Shown here piece by piece: positions 17,674-25,908 of a DNA stretch of 43,167 nt. A model generated the notes under the pieces. That model was not told where the DNA came from and did no database searches. It saw nothing but the letters and a program-made list of their open reading frames with translations. The stretch lies in the NCBI GenBank assembly GCA_013368795.1, contig JABFXX010000217.1, positions 1 through 43,167 on the forward strand, read 5' to 3'. The DNA comes from Kofleriaceae bacterium (GTDB lineage: Bacteria; Myxococcota_A; Polyangia; Haliangiales; Haliangiaceae). The translations under genes were made by a program, and so were the position numbers. Position 1 is the first letter of the stretch; the number at the start of each line of letters is the position of its first letter.

Positions 17674-17931
17674 ATGGACTGCCGCAGCGGATGTGGGGCG
17701 TGCTGTATCGCGCCGTCGATCTCGCCGTGCGCCGCGCTACCCGAGGGCAAGCCGGCCGGCGTGCGCTGTCCGCACCTGTCGGCCGACGTGCGGTGCACGC
17801 TGTTCGGCAAACCGGAGCGCCCTTTGACGTGCATCGGGCTCCGTCCGGACCCAGAAATGTGCGGCAACTCCGTCGACGATGCGATGGCCACGCTCGTGCG
17901 CTGGGAAGAGTTGACCGCGCCACGCTCCTGA
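17674..17931 (+). CDS. YkgJ-family Cys-cluster protein
   Basis: An 85-aa protein with the N-terminal CxxxCxxCC cluster (Cys3, Cys7, Cys10, Cys11) and additional Cys at SPCA, VRCPHL, VRCTLFG, LTCIGL and EMCGN. This is the YkgJ/UPF0153 pattern of a proposed zinc- or iron-chelating domain, here in the short single-domain form. The exact role is unknown; proposed links are Fe-S or metal-dependent chemistry. TACGGT (17661-17666) ends 7 nt before the ATG. It follows the zinc-ribbon gene by 18 nt. Confidence 0.85.
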   Translation: MDCRSGCGACCIAPSISPCAALPEGKPAGVRCPHLSADVRCTLFGKPERPLTCIGLRPDPEMCGNSVDDAMATLVRWEELTAPRS

Positions 17932-18015
17932 TGTGGGTGTGAGAACGGCGCTTCACGGACGCCCGCGCAAGTCCGCGAACCCGGGTCGGTACAGCGGCTG
18001 CAATTCGCCTGTGGC

Positions 18016-18747
18016 ATGCGCTCGCTGCTCTTCCTTGCCGTCGCCGCTCTCGCCGGCTGCCAGCCGCAGATGTTCGTGCGCGGCAGCGGAACGTTTGTCG
18101 CCGAAGCGCCGACGCCGGTGATGCGCGCGAACGTCAGCGTCGATATCTCGTTCTTCGGGATCCCGCTCGGGGGCGCGCAGGACGTCGTGTTCGTGCTCGA
18201 TCACTCGGGCTCGATGTCGGGCGTGTCGGCGGGCTTCGCGGGTAGCGACGTCGGCATGTCGAAGACGGGCGCGGTGCTGACCGGGCTCGGCGCGCAGCTC
18301 GTCAACGCGAAGACCCACACGCTGCCGACGAAGATGGAGGCGGCGAAGCAGGAGCTCGTGCACACGCTGGCGGCAATGCCCGACGGCACGCGGTTCATGA
18401 TCATCTTCTTCGACGACGACATCTCGGCATTCACGCCGTACATGGCGACGCTCGATCCGGCGACGCGCGACGAGGCGATCCGGTTCGTGCAGAGGATCCA
18501 GCCCGGCGACTCGACGGCGGCCGTGCCCGCGCTGCGCCTTGCCTACAAAGCAGGGGCGGCGCGCGTCGTGCTGCTGTCGGACGGTCTGGCGAATACCGGC
18601 GGCAGCGGCGACGATCTGCTGGCCGAGGCGCGCGGCGCGATGCAATCAGGTGTGCGCTTCGATACGGTCGGACTCGGCATCGATCAGGACGGGCCGCTGC
18701 TGTCGACGCTCGCGGCGGAGAGCGGTGGCCTCGCGATCCGGCGATAG
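18016..18747 (+). CDS. VWA-domain lipoprotein
   Basis: A 243-aa lipoprotein (MRSLLFLAVAALAGC, lipobox LAGC, Cys15). A von Willebrand A domain spans residues ~55-240 with the MIDAS motif DHSGSMS (Asp62, Ser64, Ser66), a downstream GDST Thr and LLSDG Asp, all the metal-coordinating positions. A ~40-residue leader precedes it. Such domains mediate metal-dependent protein binding at the cell surface or in the periplasm. It ends with IRR, and no transmembrane tail follows. It stands alone, 84 bp after the YkgJ gene. It is distinct from the VWA/MopE protein at 14802, which has the DxSxS motif in a different context and a sorting tail. Confidence 0.87.
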   Translation: MRSLLFLAVAALAGCQPQMFVRGSGTFVAEAPTPVMRANVSVDISFFGIPLGGAQDVVFVLDHSGSMSGVSAGFAGSDVGMSKTGAVLTGLGAQLVNAKTHTLPTKMEAAKQELVHTLAAMPDGTRFMIIFFDDDISAFTPYMATLDPATRDEAIRFVQRIQPGDSTAAVPALRLAYKAGAARVVLLSDGLANTGGSGDDLLAEARGAMQSGVRFDTVGLGIDQDGPLLSTLAAESGGLAIRR

Positions 18748-18793
18748 CGCTCGTTAGCTCCGGTCAGGCGCGATCTTGGTGTAGACCTCGCGC

Positions 18794-19420
18794 ATGCGTT
18801 TCGCTCTCGTCATCCTCGTCGGTCTCGCCGCGTGCGGCCGACATGCGCGAAGGCCAATCGCGAGGCCGGCGCCCGCATCGCCGATCGCGGATCGCATGGA
18901 CTCGTTCGAGATCAACGGCTACGTGCTCGCAGGTGCCGAGTACTGGCCGTACATCGGCAAGGACGACATCGATTATCCCAAGGACGTGCTGTGGGGCTTC
19001 TATCCCGAGAAGGGCGTGATCCCGCCGGGCGAGACCGAGGCGAACGTCGACTCGGCGAGGCCCGAGGCGATCGACTGCGCGCAGCAATCGTTCACCGCGC
19101 TGCAGGTCTTCCTCGCGAAGAACTCGCCGGCGCTGCGCCAGATCGTCGAGCTCGGTGCGGACCAGGGCTACGTGCCGCGCTTCTATCTCTGGACCAACGA
19201 CTACAGCCGCGCGGCCGAGCCGTTTCCGCCGGGCCGTCGCGAGGCACGGCTCTGGTACTGGAAGCGCAAGCAGCCCGAGCCGCCGAAGCCGCCGGGCTAC
19301 TGGAAGTGGGAGGCGACGCTGACGCAGACCGGCGCGTGCACGATCCCGGCGCCCGAGCAGATCGAGCAGTACCTCGCGGACACGCTCGCCGAGGTGAAGG
19401 CGAAGCACGCGGCCAACTGA
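18794..19420 (+). CDS. Putative lipoprotein of unknown function
   Basis: A 208-aa protein with a lipoprotein signal MRFALVILVGLAAC (Cys14). The mature domain is rich in Tyr, Trp and Pro (YWPYIGKDDIDYPKD, then RLWYWKRKQPEPPKPPG) and has two later Cys (IDCAQ, GACTIP) that could pair. I recognise no family. TAGACC (18782-18787) lies 6 nt before the ATG as a weak -10 candidate. It is followed by 146 bp with no recognisable element before the next lipoprotein. Confidence 0.72.
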   Translation: MRFALVILVGLAACGRHARRPIARPAPASPIADRMDSFEINGYVLAGAEYWPYIGKDDIDYPKDVLWGFYPEKGVIPPGETEANVDSARPEAIDCAQQSFTALQVFLAKNSPALRQIVELGADQGYVPRFYLWTNDYSRAAEPFPPGRREARLWYWKRKQPEPPKPPGYWKWEATLTQTGACTIPAPEQIEQYLADTLAEVKAKHAAN

Positions 19421-19566
19421 CCCCAGCGCGTGGGTGGGGGTCTCCCAGGCCGACGAGCTAGCCGCGCCGGCAACTCGAGCTTCCACCAGCAGGCGCGTCA
19501 AGCTCGCGGAGTTGATCGAATTGCGCACTGTATGGCCTGGTGGATCGCTTGCACTTGCTGCACGCC

Positions 19567-20283
19567 ATGCGCTCCATCGCGATGCTGCTCGCTGTCTCAC
19601 TGTGCGCGTGCGCAGCTGAAGCTCCGGAAGGTGATCACGACGAGCCGGCCGACTTCGAGGTCGATCCGGCGGACGGTAAGGCCGATGGCGTTCCCGCGAC
19701 GTTCAACCAGAACAACGTGATCGACGACGCGACGCTGGTCGCCGCGGGATCGATGACGGTCGCGGACGTGCAGGAGTTCTTCGAGGACAACCCGTACGGC
19801 ACGCGGTCGTGGCTCGCGTCGTACGAGGTCGCCGGCACGACCGCGGCGGAGATGGTGATCGAGGCCGCGCAGACGCACGACGTGAACCCGATCGTGCTGC
19901 TCGCGCGCATGCAGGTCGAGACGTCGCTCGTCAGCAAGACCTCGAAGCCGACGCAGCGGCTGATCGATCGCGCGCTCGGCTGCGGCTGTCCCGACGGCGG
20001 CTCGTGCAACACCGCGTACAGCGGCCTGCAGAAGCAGCTCGACTGCGGCGCGCGCACGCTGCGGCGCTGGTACGACGCGTCGATCGACGGCACCGGCCAG
20101 TGGCGCAAGGGCGTCTCGCGCAACACGCTCGACCCCAAGCGCGTCACGCCCGCGAACCACGCGACCGCGACGCTCTACGCCTACACGCCGTGGGTGCTCG
20201 TCGGCCGCGGTGGGACCTGGCTCGCCTGGAACGTGACGCGCAAGTACGCGCGATACGCCGCGGCCAACGGCCTGACGCAGTGA
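19567..20283 (+). CDS. Lysozyme-fold-like lipoprotein
   Basis: A 238-aa lipoprotein. I prefer ATG 19567 (MRSIAMLLAVSLCAC) to 19540 because it gives a normal-length signal peptide. After an acidic linker with FEVDPADGKADG comes a helical domain whose DVNPIVLLARMQVETSLVS resembles the lysozyme/lytic-transglycosylase segment that holds the catalytic Glu (here ~residue 116). Four Cys in CGCPDGGSC plus LDCGAR suggest disulphides. The C-terminal TPWVLVGRGGTWLAWNVTRKYARY continues the helical fold. A peptidoglycan-cleaving role is possible but the active site is not confirmed. It lies 19 bp upstream of slyX. Confidence 0.68.
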   Translation: MRSIAMLLAVSLCACAAEAPEGDHDEPADFEVDPADGKADGVPATFNQNNVIDDATLVAAGSMTVADVQEFFEDNPYGTRSWLASYEVAGTTAAEMVIEAAQTHDVNPIVLLARMQVETSLVSKTSKPTQRLIDRALGCGCPDGGSCNTAYSGLQKQLDCGARTLRRWYDASIDGTGQWRKGVSRNTLDPKRVTPANHATATLYAYTPWVLVGRGGTWLAWNVTRKYARYAAANGLTQ

Positions 20284-20302
20284 CGGCCTGCTAGGGTGGC
20301 GC

Positions 20303-20521
20303 ATGGCCGACGACACCCTGGCGCAACTGACCGAACGAATCGAGGACCAGGAGGTACGCCTGGCGTTCCAGGACCGCTTGATCCGCGATCTCGACGCGCT
20401 CGTCCGCGAATTCGGTGACCGGCTCGACAAGCTGCAGCGCGAGCTCGACCAGCTGAAGCAGAGCATCCGCTCGCCCGAGACGCCGGTCGGTCCCGCGAAC
20501 GAGCCACCGCCGCATTACTGA
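20303..20521 (+). CDS. slyX: SlyX-family protein
   Basis: A 72-aa protein with heptad-like, highly charged helices (LTERIEDQEVRLAFQDRLI) and the characteristic SlyX C-terminal PPPHY. A coiled-coil oligomer is expected; the biological role of SlyX is not established. TAGGGT (20292-20297) ends 5 nt before the ATG, suggesting a leaderless transcript from the tail of the preceding lipoprotein gene. Confidence 0.9.
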   Translation: MADDTLAQLTERIEDQEVRLAFQDRLIRDLDALVREFGDRLDKLQRELDQLKQSIRSPETPVGPANEPPPHY

Positions 20522-20538
20522 GCAATACTGCGCTGTAG

Positions 20539-21969
20539 ATGTCGTTCGATATGGTCCAGATCGCCCGGCGCGTCCTCGTCGAAGCCGGGTTCGAGCCCGA
20601 CGGCCCACACGAGATCGCGCCGCTCGGCAACCGCGACCCCGGTGCAGGCGCGATCGATCTGCGCGAGCTGCCGTGGTCCTCGATCGACAACGCCGAGTCC
20701 AAGGACCTCGATCAGATCGAGTGGGCCGAGAAGCTCGGCGACGGCACGATCCGCATGCTGCTCGGCATCGCCGATGTCGCGGCGTACGTGCCGAAGGGCT
20801 CGCCGATCGACCAGCACGCCGAGACGAACACGACGTCGCTCTACACCGGCGTGAGGACGTTCCACATGCTGCCGAAGGCGCTGTCGACGCAGCGGACGTC
20901 GCTGCTCGAGAATGGCGAGCGCCTCGCGATGATCACCGAGATGCACGTCCGGCACGACGGCACGGTGATCGAGGAGCTGACGAAGGTCTTTCCGGCGCGC
21001 GTGAAGAATCACGCGAAGCTCGTCTACGAGGAGGTCGGCGCGTGGCTCGACGGGGACGAATCGCGCGCACCGGCGAGTGCGACGCTCGTCGCACAGCTGC
21101 GCCTCCACGACGAGGCGACGCGCCGGCTGCGCAAGCGCCGCATCGAGTGCGGTGCGCTCGAGCTCGAGACGATCGAGGCGAGGCCGGTCGCGAAGGACGG
21201 CAAGGTCGTCGACCTCGAGCTCATGCACAAGAACCGCGCGCGCGACCTCGTCGAGGATCTGATGGTCGCGGCGAACACGGCGACCGCGAAGTTCCTCGAG
21301 CAGCGAGGGTTTTCGTCGATCCGCCGCGTCGTCCAGGCGCCGAGCCGGTGGCCGCGTATCGTCGAGATCGCGAGAGGGTTCGGCACCGAGCTGCCGGACA
21401 AGCCCGACGTGTTCGCGCTCGGTCACTTCGTCGCAGCGCAGCGGCGCGCGGCGCCCGATGCGTTCGCGGACCTCTCGCTGACCATCGTGAAGCTGCTCGG
21501 GGCGGGCGAGTACGTGCTCCAGCGTGCGACCGATCCGGACCGCGGTCACTTCGGCCTCGCCGTCGACGACTACATGCACTCGACGGCGCCCAACCGCCGG
21601 TTCGCGGATCTCGTCACGCAGCGGATCCTCAAGGCGGCGTGGCTCCGGCACGAGTCGCCGTACAGCGACGACGAGCTGATGCACATCGCGGCGCACTGCA
21701 CCGAGCGCGAGAACGCGGCGAACAAGGTCGAGCGCACGATGCGCAAGGTCGCCGCCGCGATGTTCATGACGCCGCGGATCGGTCAGACGTTCGACGCGAT
21801 CATCACCGGCACGAAGGCGCATGCGACGTACGCGCGCCTCCTGAGGCCGCCCGCCGAGGGCCGCGTCGTCGAGAACGAGCAGGGCCTCGACGTCGGCGAC
21901 AAGGTCCGCGTCAAGCTCGTCGCGACCGAGCCGGAAAAGGGCCACATCGACTTCGCGCGCGTTCCCTGA
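20539..21969 (+). CDS. Short RNB-domain ribonuclease (RNase II/R family)
   Basis: A 476-aa exoribonuclease-like protein: an RNB domain (residues ~40-395) and an S1-like OB domain at the C-terminus (~400-476), without the two N-terminal cold-shock domains of RNase R or RNase II (usual lengths ~640-810 aa). The metal site reads SIDNAESKDLDQ: Asp50, Asp56 and Asp58 align with E. coli RNase II Asp201, Asp207 and Asp209, but Asp210 is Gln59. HSTAPNRRFADL matches the SPIRRYxDL motif with the catalytic Arg. The DLDQ form recurs, to my knowledge, in a compact RNB subfamily, so activity is plausible. A weak -10 AATACT (20524-20529) lies 9 nt upstream. Confidence 0.86.
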   Translation: MSFDMVQIARRVLVEAGFEPDGPHEIAPLGNRDPGAGAIDLRELPWSSIDNAESKDLDQIEWAEKLGDGTIRMLLGIADVAAYVPKGSPIDQHAETNTTSLYTGVRTFHMLPKALSTQRTSLLENGERLAMITEMHVRHDGTVIEELTKVFPARVKNHAKLVYEEVGAWLDGDESRAPASATLVAQLRLHDEATRRLRKRRIECGALELETIEARPVAKDGKVVDLELMHKNRARDLVEDLMVAANTATAKFLEQRGFSSIRRVVQAPSRWPRIVEIARGFGTELPDKPDVFALGHFVAAQRRAAPDAFADLSLTIVKLLGAGEYVLQRATDPDRGHFGLAVDDYMHSTAPNRRFADLVTQRILKAAWLRHESPYSDDELMHIAAHCTERENAANKVERTMRKVAAAMFMTPRIGQTFDAIITGTKAHATYARLLRPPAEGRVVENEQGLDVGDKVRVKLVATEPEKGHIDFARVP

Positions 21970-22006
21970 ACGCGCATTCGTCGCGCGCTCGGTGGTAGGA
22001 GAGCGC

Positions 22007-22648
22007 ATGTCCTGGACCCGCGTGCATCGCTGGCTCGCGATCGTGCTCGTCGTGCCGCTTGTCGTGTGGTCGGTCAGCGGCCTCTTGTTTCATCTCAAGC
22101 CCGGCTGGTCGCGCGCGTACGACATGCTCGACGCGGAGCGGCCGGTGCTATCGACGACCTCGGTCGCGCCGATCGCGACGATCGCGGCGACGTTTCCGGC
22201 GAAGATCTCCAAGGTCGAGCTGTTCGACACCGCGATCGGCCCGCTGTATCGCGTGACGACCGAGAGCGGCACCGAGCTCGTCGACGCGGTCGGCGCGACG
22301 CGCCGCTCACCGCTGTCGGCCGACGACGCGAAGGCACTCGCGGTCGACGCGGTCACGCGATCGGCCGAGCGCGCGGGCTACGGCATCGTCATCGGGACCG
22401 AGGTCACCGAACGTGTCGTCCACGTGAAGTTCGAGCACGCAACCGTCGACGTCGGTCGCGCGAGTGCGCGCCTCTCGCAGCGCGGCTCCGATACCGATCG
22501 GATCGATTGGCTCTATCGCATCCACTACCTGCAGTGGACGGGCAACAAGGCGGTCGACAAGGTGCTCGTCGCGCTCGGGCTCGCGCTGATCTGGGCGGTG
22601 ATGCTGCCCGGGATCGTGCTGTTCGTGCGTCGCGCAGTTCGGCGTTAA
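22007..22648 (+). CDS. PepSY-domain membrane protein
   Basis: A 213-aa protein with an N-terminal membrane helix (WLAIVLVVPLVVWSVSGLLF), an extracytoplasmic PepSY-like middle (SPLSADDAKALAVDAVTRS) and a C-terminal helix (LVALGLALIWAVMLPGIVLF). The WTRVHRWLAI and RIDWLYRIHYLQW motifs are those of PepSY-associated TM proteins, which occur near siderophore, copper or reductase functions. AGGAG (21997-22001) is a good Shine-Dalgarno at 5 nt spacing and fixes the start. It converges on the metallopeptidase gene with a 4-nt TTAA overlap. Confidence 0.85.
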   Translation: MSWTRVHRWLAIVLVVPLVVWSVSGLLFHLKPGWSRAYDMLDAERPVLSTTSVAPIATIAATFPAKISKVELFDTAIGPLYRVTTESGTELVDAVGATRRSPLSADDAKALAVDAVTRSAERAGYGIVIGTEVTERVVHVKFEHATVDVGRASARLSQRGSDTDRIDWLYRIHYLQWTGNKAVDKVLVALGLALIWAVMLPGIVLFVRRAVRR

Positions 22649-23415
22649 CGCCTGAGCTTCTTCGCCCACGCGCGGAACGCCTTCTCGTCGACGTGCTTCG
22701 CGAGGATCTCGCCGTGCCTCGCGAGGCTGGCATCGCGTAGCTCGGCGTAGAGTGCGGGGAGCTCACCGCGCTGGTCGGCGTAGAGCAGCACGTAGCGAGA
22801 CAGCGCGTACCACACCATTCCGCGCTCGCCGTGAACGTCGAACGGCGTCGAGCGCGCGAGCTGCGCGAACGTCGGGCACGTGCCGTCCTTCAGCGCGCGC
22901 TGGAGGTCGCGCAGGCGGTAGTTGACGAGGAACTGAAAGCCGCGCTTGCCGAGCTTCGCGCTGCCGTACAGCGACGCGATGCCCTCGTTCAGCCAGGTCG
23001 GGATGTTCGGATAGTCGTCACCGATCAGCGGGTGCACGAGCTCGTGGCGGAGGTTGCCGACGCTCGCGCCGACGTTCGCGATCGCCGTGCGCTTCGCAGG
23101 GAGATAGAAGCCCCAGTCGGAGTGCACCGGGCCGAGCGTCGCCGCGACCTCGCGATAGCGCGCGGGCTCGCCGAACAGCAGCAGGGTGACGCGCGGGTCC
23201 GGCTTCTTCGCGTCGCGCGTGAACCGGCGCTCGACGTCGGCGACGACGCTGCCGACCAGCTTGACGAGCTCCGCGCGCTTCTTCGCCGACAGCTCGCCGC
23301 GCACGACGATCCGCGCGCGCTTGCCTTCGATCGTGCCGAGCTCGGGGAGCTTGGGCACCTGCGCGTGGGCGAGCGAGGACAGACCGACGACGAGGGCGAT
23401 CAGGGCCGCGCGCAT
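22645..23415 (-). CDS. Exported HExxH metallopeptidase-like protein (gluzincin)
   Basis: A 256-aa protein with a signal peptide (MRAALIALVVGLSSLAHA, AHA cleavage). RHELVH (His124, His128) plus PTWLNEGIASLYG (Glu144) form the gluzincin pattern HExxH...NEG(I/L)A, as in the peptidase MA group. This predicts a Zn2+-dependent peptidase acting in the periplasm or outside. About 120 N-terminal residues precede the catalytic core and ~110 follow. It lies 22 nt after the PGPGW gene on the same strand and is probably the last gene of a three-gene unit (24224 to 22645). Confidence 0.85.
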   Translation of the reverse strand: MRAALIALVVGLSSLAHAQVPKLPELGTIEGKRARIVVRGELSAKKRAELVKLVGSVVADVERRFTRDAKKPDPRVTLLLFGEPARYREVAATLGPVHSDWGFYLPAKRTAIANVGASVGNLRHELVHPLIGDDYPNIPTWLNEGIASLYGSAKLGKRGFQFLVNYRLRDLQRALKDGTCPTFAQLARSTPFDVHGERGMVWYALSRYVLLYADQRGELPALYAELRDASLARHGEILAKHVDEKAFRAWAKKLRR

Positions 23416-23437
23416 CGGTCGATCATGACCTGAGAAA

Positions 23438-23869
23438 TTACCCGAGCAACTTCGCCGCGTAGGTCGCGACGACGAACTTCCACATCACCATCATCACCGC
23501 GCCGATCACCGCACCGGTCCCGAGGAGCAGGCCGATCTTCGACGCTCCCGACATCGCGAGCCAGCGCGCCTTCGCGTGCCGGCCGAGCCTGCGCGCGCGA
23601 ACCTCGACGCGGTCGAGGAACGAGGCGAGCCGCTCCCACTGCGCTGCGATCAGGCCGAGCCCGAAGAAGATCGCGAGCACGCCCGGACCGGGCATGAACA
23701 GCAGCACGATGCCGCCGGTGACGAGCAGGATTCCGACGGAGAGCGCGATCGCCGTGTGCGTGCGCGAGCGATTCTGCATGCGCGCGCGGTGTCGGCAGAA
23801 CCGGACGCCGGGTGGGTCGTGCTTGAAGAGCTCCCACTCCTTCTTCACACTGGCGAGCGCGCCGGCCAT
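23438..23869 (-). CDS. PGPGW-family membrane protein
   Basis: A 143-aa inner-membrane protein. Residues ~38-75 hold two hydrophobic segments around FMPGPGVLAIFFGLGLIA, the PGPGW-family core (here PGPGV), followed by a basic cytoplasmic stretch and a third helix (GLLLGTGAVIGAVMMVMW). The function of the family is unknown. TAGCCT (23876-23881) ends 6 nt before the ATG at 23869, so the gene may have its own leaderless promoter in addition to readthrough from the TerB-like gene 46 nt upstream. Confidence 0.85.
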   Translation of the reverse strand: MAGALASVKKEWELFKHDPPGVRFCRHRARMQNRSRTHTAIALSVGILLVTGGIVLLFMPGPGVLAIFFGLGLIAAQWERLASFLDRVEVRARRLGRHAKARWLAMSGASKIGLLLGTGAVIGAVMMVMWKFVVATYAAKLLG

Positions 23870-23915
23870 GTTCGAAGGCTAGCGCTCGACGCGGGTGAGG
23901 CTAGCGGCGCACGCT

Positions 23916-24224
23916 CTACTCGAGCCCGAGCGCCTTTGACACACGCTTGACCGCCGCGAGCTCGTGCGGCGAAAGCCGGCCATCTGCGGACGCGGCATCG
24001 ACGAGCAGCTCGATCATGTCCTGCTTCTCGTCGGCGGAGAGCGCCTTCACGATCGGCTCCGCTTCGTCCCAGCCCTCGAGGTCGATCACGCGCTTGCGCT
24101 CGGCGTCGGTGAGGCCGAGCTTCGTCATCATGCCGCCGAGGAACTCGCGCTCGTCGTCCGACATCATCCCGTCGGCTACGAGCACTTTGGAGACGAGGAG
24201 GCACTTGGCCACGTTCGCGTTCAT
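23916..24224 (-). CDS. TerB-like protein
   Basis: A 102-aa helical protein of the TerB/tellurite-resistance-B fold. Two repeated acidic motifs, VADGMMSDDEREFL and SADGRLSPHELAA, match the pseudo-symmetric metal-binding (D-G-x-x-x-x-x-E) units of the family. ATG 24224 (MNANVAKCLLVSKVL) was chosen because upstream residues in this frame are Arg/His-rich, lie opposite the RluA gene and lack similarity. Its -10 candidate TACAGT (minus strand, 24238-24233) overlaps the one for the divergent RluA gene. A role in envelope-stress signalling is proposed for TerB relatives; nothing else from a ter operon is nearby. Confidence 0.83.
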   Translation of the reverse strand: MNANVAKCLLVSKVLVADGMMSDDEREFLGGMMTKLGLTDAERKRVIDLEGWDEAEPIVKALSADEKQDMIELLVDAASADGRLSPHELAAVKRVSKALGLE

Positions 24225-24232
24225 CGAGGGCG

Positions 24233-24242
24233 ACTGTATGCT
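24233..24242. promoter_or_regulatory. Overlapping divergent -10 elements
   Basis: ACTGTATGCT contains TATGCT (+, 24237-24242) ending 9 nt before the GTG at 24252 and TACAGT (-, 24238-24233) ending 8 nt before the ATG at 24224. The two hexamers share two base pairs, so one melted region could serve both directions. A weak plus-strand -35 TTCGCG (24214-24219) sits 17 bp from TATGCT. Confidence 0.45.
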
Positions 24243-24251
24243 CGTTTCCAC

Positions 24252-25871
24252 GTGCCCGCGATCGTGACGTACTTCGATCCGCAACCGGCCTCGGTGCCGG
24301 CGGTCATGCCGAGCCCGTTCGCGCACGGTGAGCCTCATCCGCTCGCACGCCGAGCCGCCGAGCACGTGCGCGCCGAGCTCGCCGCGGGACTCGCCTTACG
24401 TCTCGGCCTCGACGCGCCCGGCGGCGGCAAGATGTTCGGCGTGCTCGTCGTCGCGGATCGCGTCGGCCGCGTCGGATTTCTCCGCGCGTTCTCCGGCATG
24501 GCCGGCGGCACGTGGAACATCGACGGCTATGTCGCTCCGGCGTTCGACGAGGCCGCGCGCGACGCGTTCTGGATCGCCGGCGAGGCCGAGCTCGATGCGA
24601 TCGCGGCGAAGATCGACGAGCTCGATGTGAGGCTCGCGCCGCTGCGGTCCGCGCACGCCTCGCTCGTGCGCACGCAGAAGGAAGTGTCCGACGAGCTGCG
24701 CGAACGGCAGCGGCTCGCGCGCGCGGCTCGCCATGCCGCGCGGGCGGCGACGCAGGATCCGGAGGCCATTGCCGCGCTCGATCGCGAGAGCTCGCGAGAC
24801 AGCTCGGAGCGGCGCCGCATCGAGCTCGAGCAGCGCGACGCCCGCCGCACGATCTCGCGCGACATCGAAGTGCTCGAGCGCGAGCGCGCTGCGCTCGACG
24901 GTCAGCGCGCCGAGAGGTCGCGCGGCTTCCTCGTTCGCATCCACGACACCTACGCGCTCGCGAACGCGCGAGGCGAGACGAAGCTGCTGCGCGCGCTGTT
25001 CGCGCCGGCGGAGCCACCCGGTGGTGCCGGCGATTGCGCCGCGCCGAAGCTAGTCGCCGAGGCATTCCGGCGCGGCCTGCGTCCGATCGCGCTCGCCGAG
25101 CTGTGGGTCGGTGCGTCACCGCCGACGGGCGATCGCAAGGACGGCACGTTCTATCCGGCGTGCCGCGGCAAGTGCGCACCGATCCTCGCGCACATGCTCG
25201 ACGGAATCGCCGAGCCACCGCCGACCTTCGGCGGCGGACCGATCGCCGCCGACGAGCCTCGCACCGTGTTCGAGGACGCGTTCCTCGCGATCGTCGATAA
25301 GCCGATCGGCCTGCTCTCGGTGCCCGGCCGTGGCGACGCGCTCCGCGACTGCGTGCTCGCTCGGCTGCGCGCGCGCTATCCGGCGGCGACCGGGCCGATC
25401 CTCGTCCACCGTCTCGACCTCGACACGTCGGGCCTGCTCGTCGCGGCGAAGGACAAGCCGACGTACGACGCGCTCCAGCGGATGTTCTCGCAGCGCGAGA
25501 TCACGAAGCGCTACACCGCGTGGCTCGACGGCGTGGTCGCGGAAGACAGCGGCACGATCGATCTGCCGCTGCGCGTCGACATCGACGATCGGCCGCGCCA
25601 GGTCGTCGACCACGAGCACGGTCTTCCGGCGGTCACCGAATGGAAGGTGCTCGCGCGCGACAATGGTCGGACCCGTGTCGCGATGTTTCCGAAGACCGGA
25701 CGCACGCACCAGCTTCGCGTCCATGCTGCCGTCGGTCTCGGCGCGCCGATCGTCGGCGATCGCCTGTATGGCCGGCCGGATGCCCGCCTCATGCTCCATG
25801 CGGAAGCACTCGCCTTCGTCCACCCACATACGGGTGAGACGCTCACCGTTACCCGTCCTGCGCCGTTCTAG
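24252..25871 (+). CDS. RluA-family pseudouridine synthase with long N-terminal extension
   Basis: A 539-aa protein. The C-terminal ~210 residues are a RluA-type catalytic domain: DAFLAIVDKPIGLLSVPG, VHRLDLDTSGL with the catalytic Asp389, and GRTHQLRVH. It isomerises uridine to pseudouridine in rRNA or tRNA. The N-terminal ~320 residues hold GGKMFGVLVV, LRAFSGMAGG and a charged coiled coil (residues ~110-225), an extension known from a subset of ~550-aa RluA-like proteins and also containing a Cys segment (YPACRGKC). GTG 24252 is chosen because TATGCT ends 9 nt upstream and the family N-terminus (TYFDPQPASVP, MPSPF) follows at once; ATG 24306 is the alternative. Only 27 bp separate it from the divergent TerB-like gene. 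Confidence 0.85.
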   Translation: MPAIVTYFDPQPASVPAVMPSPFAHGEPHPLARRAAEHVRAELAAGLALRLGLDAPGGGKMFGVLVVADRVGRVGFLRAFSGMAGGTWNIDGYVAPAFDEAARDAFWIAGEAELDAIAAKIDELDVRLAPLRSAHASLVRTQKEVSDELRERQRLARAARHAARAATQDPEAIAALDRESSRDSSERRRIELEQRDARRTISRDIEVLERERAALDGQRAERSRGFLVRIHDTYALANARGETKLLRALFAPAEPPGGAGDCAAPKLVAEAFRRGLRPIALAELWVGASPPTGDRKDGTFYPACRGKCAPILAHMLDGIAEPPPTFGGGPIAADEPRTVFEDAFLAIVDKPIGLLSVPGRGDALRDCVLARLRARYPAATGPILVHRLDLDTSGLLVAAKDKPTYDALQRMFSQREITKRYTAWLDGVVAEDSGTIDLPLRVDIDDRPRQVVDHEHGLPAVTEWKVLARDNGRTRVAMFPKTGRTHQLRVHAAVGLGAPIVGDRLYGRPDARLMLHAEALAFVHPHTGETLTVTRPAPF

Positions 25872-25896
25872 CGTGACCTCGATCGTAGGGCCCTGC

Positions 25897-25902
25897 TAGG
25901 GT
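25897..25902 (+). promoter_or_regulatory. Candidate -10 element TAGGGT for the FHA gene
   Basis: TAGGGT ends 6 nt before the GTG at 25909; GTGACC (25873-25878) at 18 bp spacing is a plausible -35 (four of six matches to TTGACA). Confidence 0.45.
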
Positions 25903-25908
25903 CATCGG

